From Stratiolaelaps scimitus (lineage: Eukaryota > Arthropoda > Arachnida > Mesostigmata > Laelapidae): DNA of 64,000 bases. The stretch covers positions 992,001-1,056,000 of the forward strand of contig JABWDB010000070.1 of assembly GCA_019614645.1 (NCBI GenBank). Reading direction: 5' to 3'. Both the position numbers and the translations under genes were made by a program. Shown piece after piece: positions 36,171-48,737 of this stretch (positions are counted from its first letter, which is position 1; each line of letters begins with the position of its first letter). The notes under the pieces were generated by a model. The model was given only the letters and a program-made list of their open reading frames with translations. It was not told where the DNA came from and did no database searches.

Positions 36171-39100
36171 GCACGATCTGTGTCGCATTCTATCTGCACG
36201 TCTCTCACAATCCCGGTGTCGACATAGGCACTAGTATTATAGTGTGGACTCGCTGCAATACTAACCGAGCAAGGGCAGGCGGTCGCGGCAGAGCCATCTC
36301 TGGTGCGGCCGACTGCCGCGCTCTCCCTATCGTTGTCCCCTGTCAGGATCGCATCAGTGACGACCCGTCAGAATCCCGATGCTTTGCTTGGCTCTGCATT
36401 GTCTCTAGTTGCTTAGCGCAGGCGGGGCCTCCAGTCAGCAAGCGAGCGAGGATGCGTGGTGGCATGTAACTCTTCTCCATACAGACAGACCGAGAGACAG
36501 AGACGACGAGGACGATGGCCAGAATCTGCTTCGGATAAACATGATAGATACAAAGGTACCAGGCGAGGCGAGAGTCGTACACAGTTGGCATCGCCAGAAG
36601 AAATAATGAGAATCTAGAATAACAGATGAGAGAAAAAGATATATAGGGAGAAGAGGGGAGAGAGAGAGAGAGAGAGAGAGAGGCGGAGGGGGATTGTTGG
36701 TGCGAGCTCATCTACAATCGTACAGCTACTTTCGTTGATCCCGGATAGTGCATTGGGGCATATGCACTGAATCGACCTGATAAAAAATGGGACAATATTC
36801 TCGTTGTCGTTTGTCGATCTGATCTAAGTATTGCATTCGCATGCGATAAGCTATACGCGTGCGACAGTGTGCAGCGGAGTGCGACAGGGCGGACAGCAGT
36901 TCCATATTTATACATATCGTGTACGCGTGCGTTTACTTTTTTTTATGGGTTTTCGTGAATCTTGTTTTTCTCTCTCTCTCTCTCCTAATCGCTTTAATTT
37001 AAACCCGTCACCATCGTCGACAACTTTTATGGCAAGATAACCAATGTGTCAGCTATCGGAACACGCTCGTCGTCGTCTAGATTATGGGAGCGACGTACGA
37101 TATAGATCCCGCTGGTGGTTAAGGCAAGGAGACTTGCATTGCCGCCATCCACCTGGTCTCTCTGAGCCTCTCAACATTTCTCGACATGTATATCCATGCG
37201 GATATGTTCAGACAGATACCCTCTGTCGGAAAGGCTAGGGCCATCCGCGAACGATATTAGATAACGTCGATAAAGCTACACATAAACTGATTCTGAAAGT
37301 GACATATTTTGGTGAACTCATATCAAACGAGTCACTCATAATAACGTCACTTATGATAATGCCATTATCTTATACGACTCATGTGTGAAGTTGAGTTCGT
37401 CTTTAGTATCGTCTGGTATATAATCGAGAACACAATTGTTGTCAATGATCGTTGTCTCTACGGCCCGAAAAAAGAAGCCTTCAAGGTCAGCCTTCTATGG
37501 TTCATTTGTGGCACTCAGATCACTGATCCTGCTGATGGGAGATCGAAGCTTGATTCGCCGTACAGTTTTCGCCTCATTTATCTGCCATCGTTGACGTTTG
37601 TCGACGGCTCAGAGAGACTCGTCATCTGCTGCGCATTGTTTTGTCTACATATTTCAACCCATTCTATATAGTACTCGTTGCAATTCATGTTATATACAAT
37701 ATATATTTTTTACCACTGTGCACGGAATCCCTTTTTGCCAACGGGGAATCGTTTCGCGTCCGGCCGTTCGCCCGCCTGCTGATGCGTCACGTCATTATCC
37801 TTCTGACTATTTATAGATATTAGTATTACCGTGTAATATTTATGTTGTCACAATCATTTCAATATAATGATTTGAAATTATTATGATCATTTTTATATAT
37901 GTACATTCCTCCATTTCTACTGGCCGCCCATTTGACTAGTGCTGGTGTTTTTTTTATTGTGTTTCGTCGAGCTTGCCTCTCATTGTTTGTAAAATCGGCC
38001 GCTTCGATTAGTCTAATCATACGCCAATGTCTCTATGGGGACACAGGTCGGCCTATTGGGCCTCTCAACTTTGGTTGATGGTAGCTGTGACGAACATCAC
38101 GCCGTTGAGGCATCACATTAATGCAAAATGTCTCACAATATCACAATCATCATAGCTCAATCGGCTATATTTCGTCGTTACCTAGTCTTTCCACAATCTG
38201 TAATCCTAGCTGTGGAATGTCGGGCGCTCAAAAACTGAGCTCATTAAGGGGATGTTTTATCTAGTAACAATATCTGCTTCGTTGAAAATTGGTAAACAAA
38301 TATGAACCTGTCTACAACATTGAACTCGGCTATCTGCTGAAGCAAAATGTAAGATATAGTCAAAGGTTATCTTGGTTAAGTAAAGAAATAGTAGTTTTAG
38401 AAAATCAAGGGCGGCAATTTGTCGAAATCCAGCAGGCTTTTACTCTCAGTAAGCCTTCAAAGCGAGGTATTTCATTGCAGAATAGAGATTCAGAACGAAT
38501 TTACTTGAGCCAGCGCTGTCATATCGCCCTCCGGTCAGTGTACTCTGCCCATGCCAAACATTGAGGTCCCTTGATCATGGGTGATCCATTCGTTTTTTGG
38601 CGAATCCACCTACAAACTCGAACAGTGACGTTCTCATTTTTGCTAATAGGTAGCATCAAATACCCATATTCGTTGTTTTTTTTTTGTTTTGATCATTTAT
38701 AAAGCGACGAGGAGTGCATGCTCTTCGCATGAGTGGACACTGCCAGGAGCATGTATGAGACAATCCGCGGGACAAACTATGTGGGGATAACTGTGGATGG
38801 AAACAGCCTCCTATCCGCGCTAAAACCCCCAGAATCGGTGTTATTGAGCTTGTTAACTCGCCGCTCTTCAGACAAATGTCTATTTCCATATCCGTTGTCT
38901 GGAAATGTTCAACTTGAGTTGACGAAGGCTTTATAGCAGTGCGTCGGTAACGACCGATTATGGATCTGACATTTAATCCACGATTTGGTATTTCAAAGGG
39001 AGTGGGTTCGCTGAAAATACACGGATGAAGTGTATATCATCCAGCTTAATATGGCTCAGCTAGAACTTATTCTCTTAGAAAAAATAGCTATTTACCCAAC

Positions 39101-39238
39101 TACGATTTGTATCATCTGCCAGCTATGTGGCCTCGAGTTTTGATTTCGTAGGGTGCAAACATGCAAACATGCACAAGCACTGTCTATCACTGGCTATCTC
39201 TGCCGCAACTCTGAACCCACTTGTAAGCATCGACACAA
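34341..39238. other. No firm gene; long TA microsatellite
   Basis: A pure 47-base (TA)n tract is at 36121-36167 and (GA)n at about 36658-36681. Frames at 34868-35353 (minus) and 37381-37671 (plus) are the longest but lack motifs and splice support. Confidence 0.4.
36121..36167. repeat. Long pure (TA)n microsatellite
   Basis: About 47 bases of uninterrupted TA, the longest perfect tract in the window. Confidence 0.95.
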
Positions 39239-39577
39239 CTAGGCACCATACGGCCCCTGACTAATCATCATTTCCCAACGCGTTTGCGTATCCTTCCCCA
39301 TCCTACTCGTAATAATATCATCCCTAGTATGGAATAGGGAATACTCGTCCGCAGTCCTCTTTGTTTCCTTTTCCACCTCAGCCTTTGTTTCGGCCAACTT
39401 CAAAGATTGACGACCTCTCATTCTGGGAGCAGTCGTAGCCCTCCGCAAGGCCGTGGAAGCGGCTGCCACGAACGCGGTCGCCATCGCAGCGACAGGGTGG
39501 TTCAGCAGAAAGCGGCGGCGCAAGGGCCGCCGGGGTGGATCTCCATCCCCGTCGACGATCAGCCGGTCTGCGTTGGG
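39239..39577 (-). CDS. Candidate coding ORF, basic N-terminus, unrecognised
   Basis: From a TAG the minus strand is open for 112 codons and then stops. The order is plausible for a protein: NADRLIVDGDGDPP, an Arg/Ala-rich stretch (RRRFLLNHPVAAMATAFVAA, ALRRATTAPRMRGRQ), a charged helix-like segment (LKLAETKAEVEKETKRTADE) and FHTRDDIITSRMGKDTQ near the end. The Met inside the Arg/Ala stretch would give a mitochondrial-presequence-like start. No domain is recognised and no good acceptor was found. The sequence is fairly GC-rich, which favours chance open frames. Confidence 0.25.
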   Translation of the reverse strand, partial: PNADRLIVDGDGDPPRRPLRRRFLLNHPVAAMATAFVAAASTALRRATTAPRMRGRQSLKLAETKAEVEKETKRTADEYSLFHTRDDIITSRMGKDTQTRWEMMISQGPYGA

Positions 39578-40369
39578 CTATCTTTTTTTTCTATCCTTGG
39601 TTCCCATGCGTTAGGCTATCCCATGGGCCCCGAGCGGCCGCTGCGCTACTTCCGACCGCGACTGCTTCTTCTGCTTAGCCGTTCAACTGCTACTCTGTCT
39701 TCTGCCTCGGTGACTCCGCGCTGAATTCTCCGTTTTGTCTTCCTTCGCGGTACGTGCGGGGCAGGCGGCGGTTACGGCGAAGACGATGACGACGATCTGG
39801 TTCCCTCTGCCGTGTGACCCCCCGTAGGGCTTGTTAGGTACTGTTAGCGAGCGACACTGCTGCAAGCCATTGAGTCAACGACGAATTCAAATGCGGCAGC
39901 TAACCAGGTGCGGACCGATACTTCCCAGTCTAAACTGCCTCCACTGTCGGACAATTCGACAGTGGCCATGTGCTGTATAGCTATCATTTCAATTGAATTG
40001 TGCAATAGCCTTCATGGCGTATGAGTATAGGAGCCGCCGGGCGAGATTGGGCAAATATGATAAGCCTACGAGTTAGGAATGAAATATATTCTCAATTATG
40101 AACAAAAATAGTAGATATACAGTTCATCAGCTATTATATATCTTATACTTCACCTGCAAATTTACCTCGTTTCTAACTTCGTAACGTGTAATATGTTACC
40201 ACGCCTAACTGTAACCCTATTTTCGAGCCTAACTGTCGAGCAACTTTTACAAAGGTTCTTTCTTTTTTCTTTCTAGCGCCGAGCCGAACACTTCGTCCAT
40301 CTATGTAGCGCACATACTATATATTGTAGCAAGAGAAGGCTAATTAGGTAGGCGAATGTTCGGCTTTTT
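39578..40369. other. No recognisable feature
   Basis: Mixed to AT-rich sequence without a supported frame. Confidence 0.45.
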
Positions 40370-41640
40370 TGCTGCCGCCTGCGTCGCTATGGAAGTCCCC
40401 GAGTTTTTGCGTGTTGGTGTCTGCTCAACGGCGGCTCGTAGAAGAAACGGATAGAGGGCGCAACCAACAGAACGTTGCGGGGGTGTTGGGTAACTCTTGG
40501 ACAGAGGGGCGTAGAGCCGTTGGCGGCACGACGTGAGCTGCTAAGAAGAGAGCAATGGCACAGAGAGATAAACAGAAAGGGAGCGAAGGAGAGAGAACGA
40601 CTGCACGGTGAACGGAAGTGGTATCTGCTCGGGAAGGGCCTCTGGTTGAATCGACCAACCCACGAGGCCGACAGAGTGGGCGGTAGCAGCAGCGGCAAGC
40701 TACCGAGACCGAAGGGCCATCTAAGCGGCGAGTTGGGATCTGGATAAAGACGAGTCGAGAAGGAGAGTGAGGGGCGATGGAGTGAGCAGAGTACGAGTTG
40801 GAGGGATGCCGCGTCGGTGGCGAATGTGGGATACTCGTACGTGTCCTTTAGGGGAACGAACTCGGCGCGCGCGCGCGCGTTGCGGGGGAGGACACGACGT
40901 GATCAAGGCGGCACATGTTTGATGTTTGCTTAGCCGCCCGAGTGCTGCGGCCGAGTCAATCCCCTACCGGCTTCACCGCTACCGGTCGCCAGTCGTCGGC
41001 CGGACGCTCCGGCCCTGCGGAGCTGGCCCACCGGGCCCGTTGGGCCCGACAGCAGTCTCGGTTCGACAAACTCAAGTGTAGTCTCCCCATGTATGTGCAC
41101 CTCGGTCGAGCTTGCTGCTGCTGTTGCAGCACCACCACCACCACCAACAGCACCAGCAGCAGCAGCGCTCCAGCACCGGGCAGTTGCAGAGGAGCCAGGA
41201 GCAGCACGGTCGACATAGACAGCACGGCCATGCGGCCAGGGGCGGGTCGCGCAGAGACGAAGGGGAGAAAGGATATAAAGAGGGGAAGAAGTCTGATCGA
41301 GGCCTTCTCTTTTTACCCCGCACTCTCTGAGACGACGGGAGGCAAACGGAAGCAACTTCCCCGACCGCACCGGACCCCTATTGCCGCTTGCGCGGGAGAG
41401 ATTGCCCCACGCTCATTCACACAGACAGACGGATAGCAAACGGACAGACCAACAGTCCCCTCACAGAAATGAGGAGACTTCGGAGCAAATGATTCTGCTG
41501 CTGCTGCTGCGGGGTGGTGCCTGTAATTATCACGCCGATAGTTGTATCGAGGGTGTTTGTGTGCTGTTAGGTTTTCTGTGTTTGTGCTGGCGTACAGCCA
41601 CAGTGAACCTGAGCAGCGCAAGTTCGTACTAGTGTTTTTC
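40370..41640. other. GC-rich, CpG-rich stretch with CAG repeats
   Basis: Contains a CG alternation (GGCGCGCGCGCGCG, about 40864-40879), imperfect CAG/CAC triplet repeats at 41112-41170 and CTG triplets at about 41493-41508. Open frames of up to 173 codons occur on both strands and are dominated by homopolymers. It could be a promoter with a 5' UTR, but no start codon or donor can be chosen with confidence. Confidence 0.4.
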
Positions 41641-44600
41641 ATGGTGTTTTAAAGCGATGTAAACGAATAAATAGTAGTTTAGCAAAAATATCGAAGGATT
41701 GTGGGCATCAAGTCGATTAAATGTGTCACGGCATTGAGTCTACCCGTAATGCAAGATGTGTGTGCTCGACATAGAGCAGGAACTAGCCAAGTAGAAGAGG
41801 CCAATCAATTCTACAAAGAAAGGCAACGCCAGAAAGCAGATGAAGCCTTTATCTATAATAATATAATTAGTGTGTGTCAGAGAAAGAGAGAGAGAGAGAG
41901 ATAATCGCATCATGTTATTCATGAACGATGTACACAACGTTATTAACGAATCCAACATCAATCGCAAGAATTCTATAAAAACGAGCATTAGAGCGACTCT
42001 TCAGATGATCTGTGATTCCGTATACACTCCTAGGGGAATGCACGGCGTCGTATTTTCCAATAGGCCCAATACGCCTAAATGTCGTATTTCGCTCGGGAGT
42101 TCTCTTCTGTGGTGGTTTACCACCCATCTTGGTTCCTCTCTGCGATGGTCTTTTACGTATACTCACAGGTATATGTGCACACAATTATGTTCGACACGTT
42201 CGACAACAGCTGCCATCTAGATGAGCCTTTTCTAGGTGATCCATGAATGCGCACGCATACACACAAAGCACAGAATACTGAATCATGTCATTTCACGTAC
42301 CCTCCTCGTCGGAAGGTAACCGAGGAGGAATAACAACAACCTCACGATGGTAACAAACCCCGCTACAGCCAGAATACGAACGAGATAACGAAGAGGAAAA
42401 AACACGCCACATTCTCTGGAAGAAATAAAAAGCAACCCCGAGTCGGAGGTGGTGGAGGGGAGATGTCGACGACAACATATCCCGTAATTAGATTATGCCG
42501 GTTTGACCTTGTTCGTCCGCCTTTGCTTCTTGCCGCTGCTGGCTGTTTCGGCGGCGCTCTGTGTTCACCTCTAAGTCAAATAGATCGGTACAACAGTGGC
42601 CCAAATGCCGACTGTACACAAACTGAGGAATCCGCCTCTGCTGTGCTCGTGAGAAATTCTGCTGACGGTGTCTGACGGTTTAGCTGTAGCGGGGCCAGTG
42701 GGCTGGCTGGCTGGCTCACTCACTCGCTTGCTTCTTCGTCGCTGCCAGCATGACCTTATAGCAATAGGGAGAGGCGGGGAGAAAGCGAGAGGAGAGACGT
42801 CTAAGGCCCCTTCACGTATTGTTATGTCGGTAGCTAAAAGTGTGTCGGATCGATGCGCCTGTATGGGACGAAGGCGTTTTCCACTGTTTCGCTACAATGA
42901 CTGATTCAGCGAGAGAGATAGAGCTCGCGAGGGAATGGAAGCGAACGCCTATTATATATATATATATATATACATTTTTGTCGGAGCGGATCCTGAATGC
43001 TTTCAAATATGCTTCAGTATCTTTTGGTTTAGCACGCGCACATTTTGTTTCGATAGGAAAAAACACGTGAAGATCATAAGAAGTGCTGCAATTAATGCAA
43101 CTTCGACAAACAAATGATGAACAACCAACTACAATTAAGAAAAATCAAGTGCAATTTGACTGCTACGTTGACTCATCGACAAGGCATGCCAGTTTCAAGT
43201 TCGGCCAGCGTATAAGGGAGTCACTGAGTCTAACTGTGAAGCATTTTAAAGTGACATACACTCGGGGTCGCCACAGCTCGCGTCAAACCAACACTACGGC
43301 CATTGCATTAGAAATCGAGAAAGCTCTTCGGGTTGAGGCAGTTCTTGCTACCAATCTATTCAGAACAACAGGCCGTCTGTCTAGATCCACTAAAGATTTT
43401 AGCCCGAACGCAGGCGTTGTTGCCTAGCAGGGACGCCTGCTGAACCGTTTACAACAGGCAGAGAGATAAATAGCTCTAGCAGCGCTGAGTAACGCGTTAC
43501 GACGTATGTGTGTGTGTGTGTGTATGTGTGATAAAATGGTTCAGTGCTTGTCAGGTGCTGATTTGCCATCCTATAGCGCAGTACGAGGCTGAACATAGGG
43601 ACGAGTCCGCTGTATGCTGTCCTCTACCGTCATGATGGAGCAGTAATCGTCTAGGTAGGAGGACAGTAGCTCAACACGGCGACGTGTAGTCTCTCCGGCT
43701 GGCGCCAACTTCCATCGGCCGTCTGGCGTGTGACGAGCTTGTTGGGTCCTGCTCGCAATCCCCTCGGGGATTCACCAGCAAGACAGTCGCCAGCCAGCGA
43801 TCTAGCTAGCTAGCTGTCGCTTGAGATTGATGGCGTGTCAGCTGATCTATAACCAAGAACATGGTCGGTAAGCTGGGCTGCCCGACTCGGTGTTACTGGG
43901 TCGCCAGCAGGGATAGCTGCGCCAAGATTCCGGAACAATTCGACACACCAACGGGCCCCAGGCTGGAGATGGGGGCGAGGGGGGTCTAGGCTACGACGAT
44001 ATCACAGTCTGGAGGGCCGGAGGCCCAGGCGGCGTTAACGTAACGCAAGCCGAGGGCAAACGAGAAAGGACTCTGAAGAGGGATTTGCTGTGCTGGATAT
44101 TTAGCTTCATTATTAGCAGGGTCCGTCCGTTCAAGGCGATGCCCGTTTGAAAGGAGGTTGTGAAAGCGGGCAGCAGGCTTTTCTACACCTCCCCACAGAT
44201 CTGCCCTCAAGCCCCAGTCCTTGATCGTCGCGGAGCCCTAGGAGAATCTTGAGAGAAAAGCTCATTTTAAATTACCCCCTGCACAACTCCTTGTATCCCA
44301 CGTACCCCGCCCCCGACCTCTCATATCCTTATCACAAAAGACAACGATAAGGGTAAACGCTCGTCGGGACAGAGACGAAAATGTTCTAGGCGCACAACGA
44401 ACAACAACAACAGGTGTATTATAAACGGATATTTTGATCTATTCCTATGAATAATTTCTATTATGTATATTAACTATGTTATTGTGTGATATATGGATAC
44501 CTTGGGGGTGGGGTGGAACATGAAGCTTTGGAAAAAGCAGGAGTAGAAAAAGTACAGTTGAAGCTCCGGGTTGAAGAATCGTAGATCTACGGAGGACATG

Positions 44601-45857
44601 GTGGGAGGGAGAAAATACGATACCGGGTGTTTGATTAAATAAAAGCAACCACAGGCGAACTGGGTGTTCCCGCGGGTGTGAATAATGCACGTTTTTTTTG
44701 GCGTCAAATCATTGTATATATTCAAATATTCGTTCATTGCATTTTTATTATGCATAGAAACAACTTTCAACATGCATATCCTCCATCTCCGATTCAACTG
44801 CAAACCTACAAGCTACTTAATGTGTTATTACTTGCGGCTTTCCGAATAAAGTTATTATTATTATTATACACATTGAAGGAGCATCCTTTTTAGGCATTTT
44901 AATTACATGAATTACAAAGGGTTAAGTCACGAAAGCCATGCATTTTCAAAATATGCATACTAATCTCACCCTTTAAATTTGTCTAAAAACCAAATCGTTG
45001 ACAAACATCGTTCATGTTTTTGCCAACGACCAAAGAGAGTTCACATTCAAACCTGTTTTGACACATTTACAATTTTCGTTCATGTTGAGTTGGTACTCCT
45101 TCTATTTAATCTTATGCGAGGGGAGGGATGGTGTTGGGACGGGGTTTCAGGCCGAGGGGGTCATGGTCGCCCCTGAGATGGGGGCAATAGCTGGCGTTGC
45201 CTCTTTTAAACATTCCCTGGATAACAAGGATTCTAGATAAATGTACGATATAGATTTCGGCGGCCCCGAACGCGTTATAAGTCCACCACTGGGCTATATA
45301 AGCCGCCGTCAAAGTGAAAATTGTCCAGGCTACGGTAACCTCGTCAACCTTCCTACACTGGATCTGCCCTCCTTTATGGCGATTGGAGTGTCTCTGGTGG
45401 TGTCCGTGAAGAAAATGTCCTCTTCTTGAAAAAAGAAAAAAGCAACGGTAACCAGTGCGTTTAGTCGAAAGCAGCAACAGCGAACAGCCAGACTCACTCA
45501 TCAATGAGCTGCAATGAAATGGTAGGTCTTTGTGATCGGTCTGTTGTATCTGATGTCCGAGACAGATCACTCAACGTCACACGACGTTCCATTGTCTTTG
45601 CGGGTTCGCAAACGAAACACTGCTTTCATCTGTTAAATGACCTTTGCCGAAGGTCAGGCCTCGGGTATACTGTTATACACATAGTGGCAATCCAAACGCA
45701 ATCATATCAGCAGCTATTGTCAAGTGAGGTGTATGTGCGCGTGCTCACGCCTTATAGATTTATACGTATTTAACACGTAGCCAGAACTATTGCACCTGAT
45801 CGCTGTTTGCTGTAATTTACCGTTTACCGCCAAATTCGACGATCGTAAGCAATGCAA
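41641..45857. other. No firm gene; microsatellites
   Basis: (GA)n at about 41886-41901, (TA)n at about 42953-42972, GT-rich at 43506-43527, (CTGG)n at about 42703-42716. An AATAAA followed by a TTA repeat (44846-44869) could be a retrotransposon 3' tail or a polyadenylation site. A 62-codon plus-strand frame at 45241-45429 (MYDIDFGGPERVISPP at its start) has coding-like codons but no other support. Confidence 0.4.
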
Positions 45858-45957
45858 GTAAATATTCCGGGTGTACTCACAGCCAACACACAACGTCCAC
45901 GCTATTGCTTTCGGCATTGCTTCATAAGACGGACCCTCTTCTATGCAAATGCAAAAC
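45858..45957 (-). repeat. SINE-A body copy, minus strand
   Basis: Reverse-complemented, it contains TTTGCATTTGCATAG, GGGTCCGTCTTATGA, AGCGTGGACGT, GTTGGCTGTGAGTACACCCG and ends GAATATTTAC, matching the SINE-A body in order. The tRNA head is absent. A weak TTGCATT match near each end may be a remnant target duplication. Confidence 0.7.
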
Positions 45958-46297
45958 TATGCTAATATTTATTTGGAGTCTGGCCGTCCGGTCACTGGGA
46001 CGGCCAAGCTCGATCATAGCTGCTGTCTAGACAATTGAAAACACATCGACGGCTACATTGATTTTCTATCCTTGGAAACGTTGGTTTCATCCGTGTTGTG
46101 CAACAGCCTGATAGGAGCTGGAGGCAGTATTTTGCTTAAATGTTTTATTGTTTTCAATTGTTGCCACCAGTCGAGCCGATAACCTCTGTCCACCTTGTGA
46201 AGACACCCCTTCCAATCGTTGCGAGATGGTGTTGAGATGAAATCACGGTGATATATTAACAATTGCTCGCTCTCTCTCTCTCGCTCTCTCGTTGCAG
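45958..46297. other. No recognisable gene; polypyrimidine tract at end
   Basis: Ends in a (CT)n-rich tract (46266-46290) leading into the acceptor of the next candidate exon. Confidence 0.45.
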
Positions 46298-46463
46298 TTA
46301 CCTCTGCCACAGGTGCACAGGCCACCCAGGACGGGGCCAGAACGCTTGGTACCCCAAGGTTCACATCAAACGTCTTTTCCACAGATTGAAAGTGTTCGCC
46401 CACTCCCGACCCGTCGGTGCGCGCCTGCTCAGCGATTTCAAACAGATCTTCGCTGACCGCCAT
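46298..46463 (+). CDS. Candidate internal exon, basic, unrecognised
   Basis: A textbook acceptor (long CT-rich tract, GTTGCAG, exon from 46298) opens 55 codons in the frame after one leading base. Codon choice is the best coding signature in the window: Tyr, Phe, Ile, Asn and Asp codons are nearly all C-ending. The peptide has CHRCTGHPGRGQNAWYPKV, then HIKRLFHRLKVFAHSRPVG and LLSDFKQIFADRH. A donor at CAT|GTATGG fits the drop in codon quality afterwards; a second possible donor is CCT|GTGAGA 37 bases later. The two N-terminal Cys recall a metal site but no family is recognised. The minus-strand frame (46053-46463) is taken as a shadow. Confidence 0.45.
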
Positions 46464-46901
46464 GTATGGGTATCATTACATCAATGGATTTATAGTTCCT
46501 GTGAGACTTTTTCTTTCTTGTTGTAAAGTAATATCTGTAAGGTTGTATGAGCCAACGGTGGTAGTGGCTTTCGTCGGGCCCGAGCAAAACTCAACGGAAA
46601 ATCGTGCCGGTATCTTTCAAGCAGGCGAACAGGCGAACATCGGTATTGGCGATGGCTGGCCGTGTCTGTGCCGCTGTGCAGAGTCATTTTTACACAGAAG
46701 TGCTCATCTGCCACCCTCGAAGCTCAGCGGGCCGCAGACCTTTGCACTACCTTGCCCCCCGTTCCATAAGATAGCAGCTTAAAGCGGGCAGCAGCAGCAC
46801 CACCACCACAGCCTCCAATAGGCAACACCCGATGTTAGAGGAAATGGTATAGGTAGAGGGACTCACTCCACTGAGTGGATGAGTGGATGCTGTAAATACA
46901 G

Positions 46902-46999
46902 ATCGCGATTTTTATGATCATCAATCACCGCCGCGTTCGTTTGTTTCGCGTGCCGTCGCCACCGCAGCCGCCGCCTCAGCAGCGGCACCACAGTTTCAT
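46902..46999 (+). CDS. Candidate short exon with Ala-rich segment
   Basis: It lies between AAATACAG (acceptor, exon from 46902) and a perfect donor, CAT|GTAAGT (GT at 47000). After two leading bases the frame reads RDFYDHQSPPRSFVSRAVAT, then an Ala-rich run and PQFH. Its phase does not join directly to the exon at 46298-46463, so either a donor choice differs or they are unrelated. The strong donor is the main evidence. Confidence 0.3.
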
Positions 47000-47766
47000 G
47001 TAAGTGGGCGCGGCAGTGAATCGGCGCCATTATGCTGCCCTATGGCTAGACGTGCCAAATGTATTTTATCTCGTATGTAGAAACTTCTTCAAGCCCCAGC
47101 TGATAATTGGCAGCTGGACTAAAAGAGCTACAGAAATATCTGAGATGCTTCAACGCGCGTGGCAGTTGGCAACTGATGTACAGCAGGTTCGCTACGGGCT
47201 GCAGCATTTTTGTTGCCTTCGGGGATTGCTAGTTTGGGCGCGCTTAGGAGACCGGCCCGAGGCGGTAGCCGTCAATGTCGTGCGCACGGATTTATGAGGC
47301 GTCCCCTGCTTGGATAGTGTATCAAGAGCAATTATGCTCGAGCGAGTCTAGGATAGACTTCGCTTCTTTTTCATCCAATACTGCCGGTCTATGTCATGAG
47401 GTGAACTGCAATTCTATCAGGGTCATATTTATAACGTTGAAAACAGACTTGGGGGTTCATTTCCGTCGCTTCGCCGTTATTAGAAAAAAACAATATGTTT
47501 TTAGTCAATTGCGTGTGTATGTTTGCTGAACGAAATTCCTTCATTGAGTCTGAATTGTAGATACCGATTCTTCCATTGTACTGGATATTATGTATTTTTA
47601 CAAACGGCTTTCGTAACTTTGCAAATGAGTCGACGTCTAGGGGGACCTTTTCCGCAAAACCCATTCACATGTTTCGCTCCTGTCAAGAAGTTATGGGTAG
47701 ATCATTTGATTTCAGTTCAATCCTGTTAATAAAACACTGTGCTGAACAACCGATAGAGTATTCAAC

Positions 47767-47812
<46 letters not shown>

Positions 47813-48284
47813 TCATACGTGCGCAACTGTCAATCGCGAGTAGCTATCCTCACCTGGTCACTGCTAGCAAAGAGTGCTAGTTGCTCTTTTGGCTTCAAGT
47901 CTTCCAGCAGTCGACAGGCAGAGTCTGCCCGCTTCGATTCCCCTACTCATGCTCGGGCTATCCAGTAGACCACAGCTCCTTATCGTTGTCATCACAGAGT
48001 AAAGTTGCGACCTTTTGGTTGGTCTTTCTCTTCTCCTGCTGTTGCGTCTACTTTATGTTCTTCAGGGTAGTCGTCGTTCTGTTCTCTGCACATTGAGGCA
48101 AACGGCAGGTAGCACTTGTACTAGCCGTAGGTGGTGTACTAGTGGTGACAGGCGGACCGTAAACGAAATATCTGCCTCAGTGGATCGCGTACGGCCGACG
48201 TGATAATGTGAGCGCACGCGAGCGGCGAGTCGGCTCGGACCAGACAAGCAAGCCAAAAACGACGTGTTCGACCGCAGAGCCGCG
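47000..48284. other. No firm gene; AAT microsatellite
   Basis: A (TAA)n tract of about 43 bases lies at 47767-47809. No supported exon otherwise. Confidence 0.45.
47767..47809. repeat. (TAA)n microsatellite
   Basis: About 14 TAA units without interruption. Confidence 0.95.
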
Positions 48285-48737
48285 ATGACGGCTGCTTATT
48301 CGGAGGGCCGTGGCACCGGCGGCGGTGGCGGCGGCGGCGACGACAACGAGATGGTTACCGCCATACGACGATGGGCGGTACCAAACGTTAGCTTTACGCA
48401 ACAACAACAGCTCCGTTCTCCTGTGACGTCTAGGGCGACTGCTGTTGCTACGCTGCTTCTAGAATGGGGGCAGTGCCGGCTGGTGGGCCCTTGGCCATGC
48501 GTCCCTCGACCCAGTCTGGTGTCAGGTTGGTGGAGATTGTTCGATCGCCGGGCCCACCGGATGCTTGAGGCTTTACGATGCGGCGGATGCGGCATGACTG
48601 CGTCACGGTCCACACTACGCACTCGGCGTCGGCTACGCTGGGAGATGGCCATTCGGCTGGAAACGACACAACGGCATTCTGCGATGGAAGGGAGGCGAAG
48701 GGACTCGGCAGCACCGGCCCCACCCGCGAGATATTGA
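48285..48737 (+). CDS. Candidate ORF in GC-rich block
   Basis: An ATG in a fair start context (GCCGCGATGA) opens 150 codons. It begins MTAAYSEGRGTG, passes through a Gly run and DDNEMVTAIRRWAVPNVSF with a Gln run, then becomes Arg-rich before stopping. The start is plausible for a first coding exon of a disordered regulatory protein, and the true coding part may end earlier at a donor. The opposite strand is also open for over 200 codons, so GC-rich composition may be the whole explanation. Confidence 0.2.
   Translation: MTAAYSEGRGTGGGGGGGDDNEMVTAIRRWAVPNVSFTQQQQLRSPVTSRATAVATLLLEWGQCRLVGPWPCVPRPSLVSGWWRLFDRRAHRMLEALRCGGCGMTASRSTLRTRRRLRWEMAIRLETTQRHSAMEGRRRDSAAPAPPARY

Noticed and set aside
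36101..36180. Tyr-Ile repeat peptides
   Set aside because: These are translations of (TA)n microsatellites, seen at many positions in the window.
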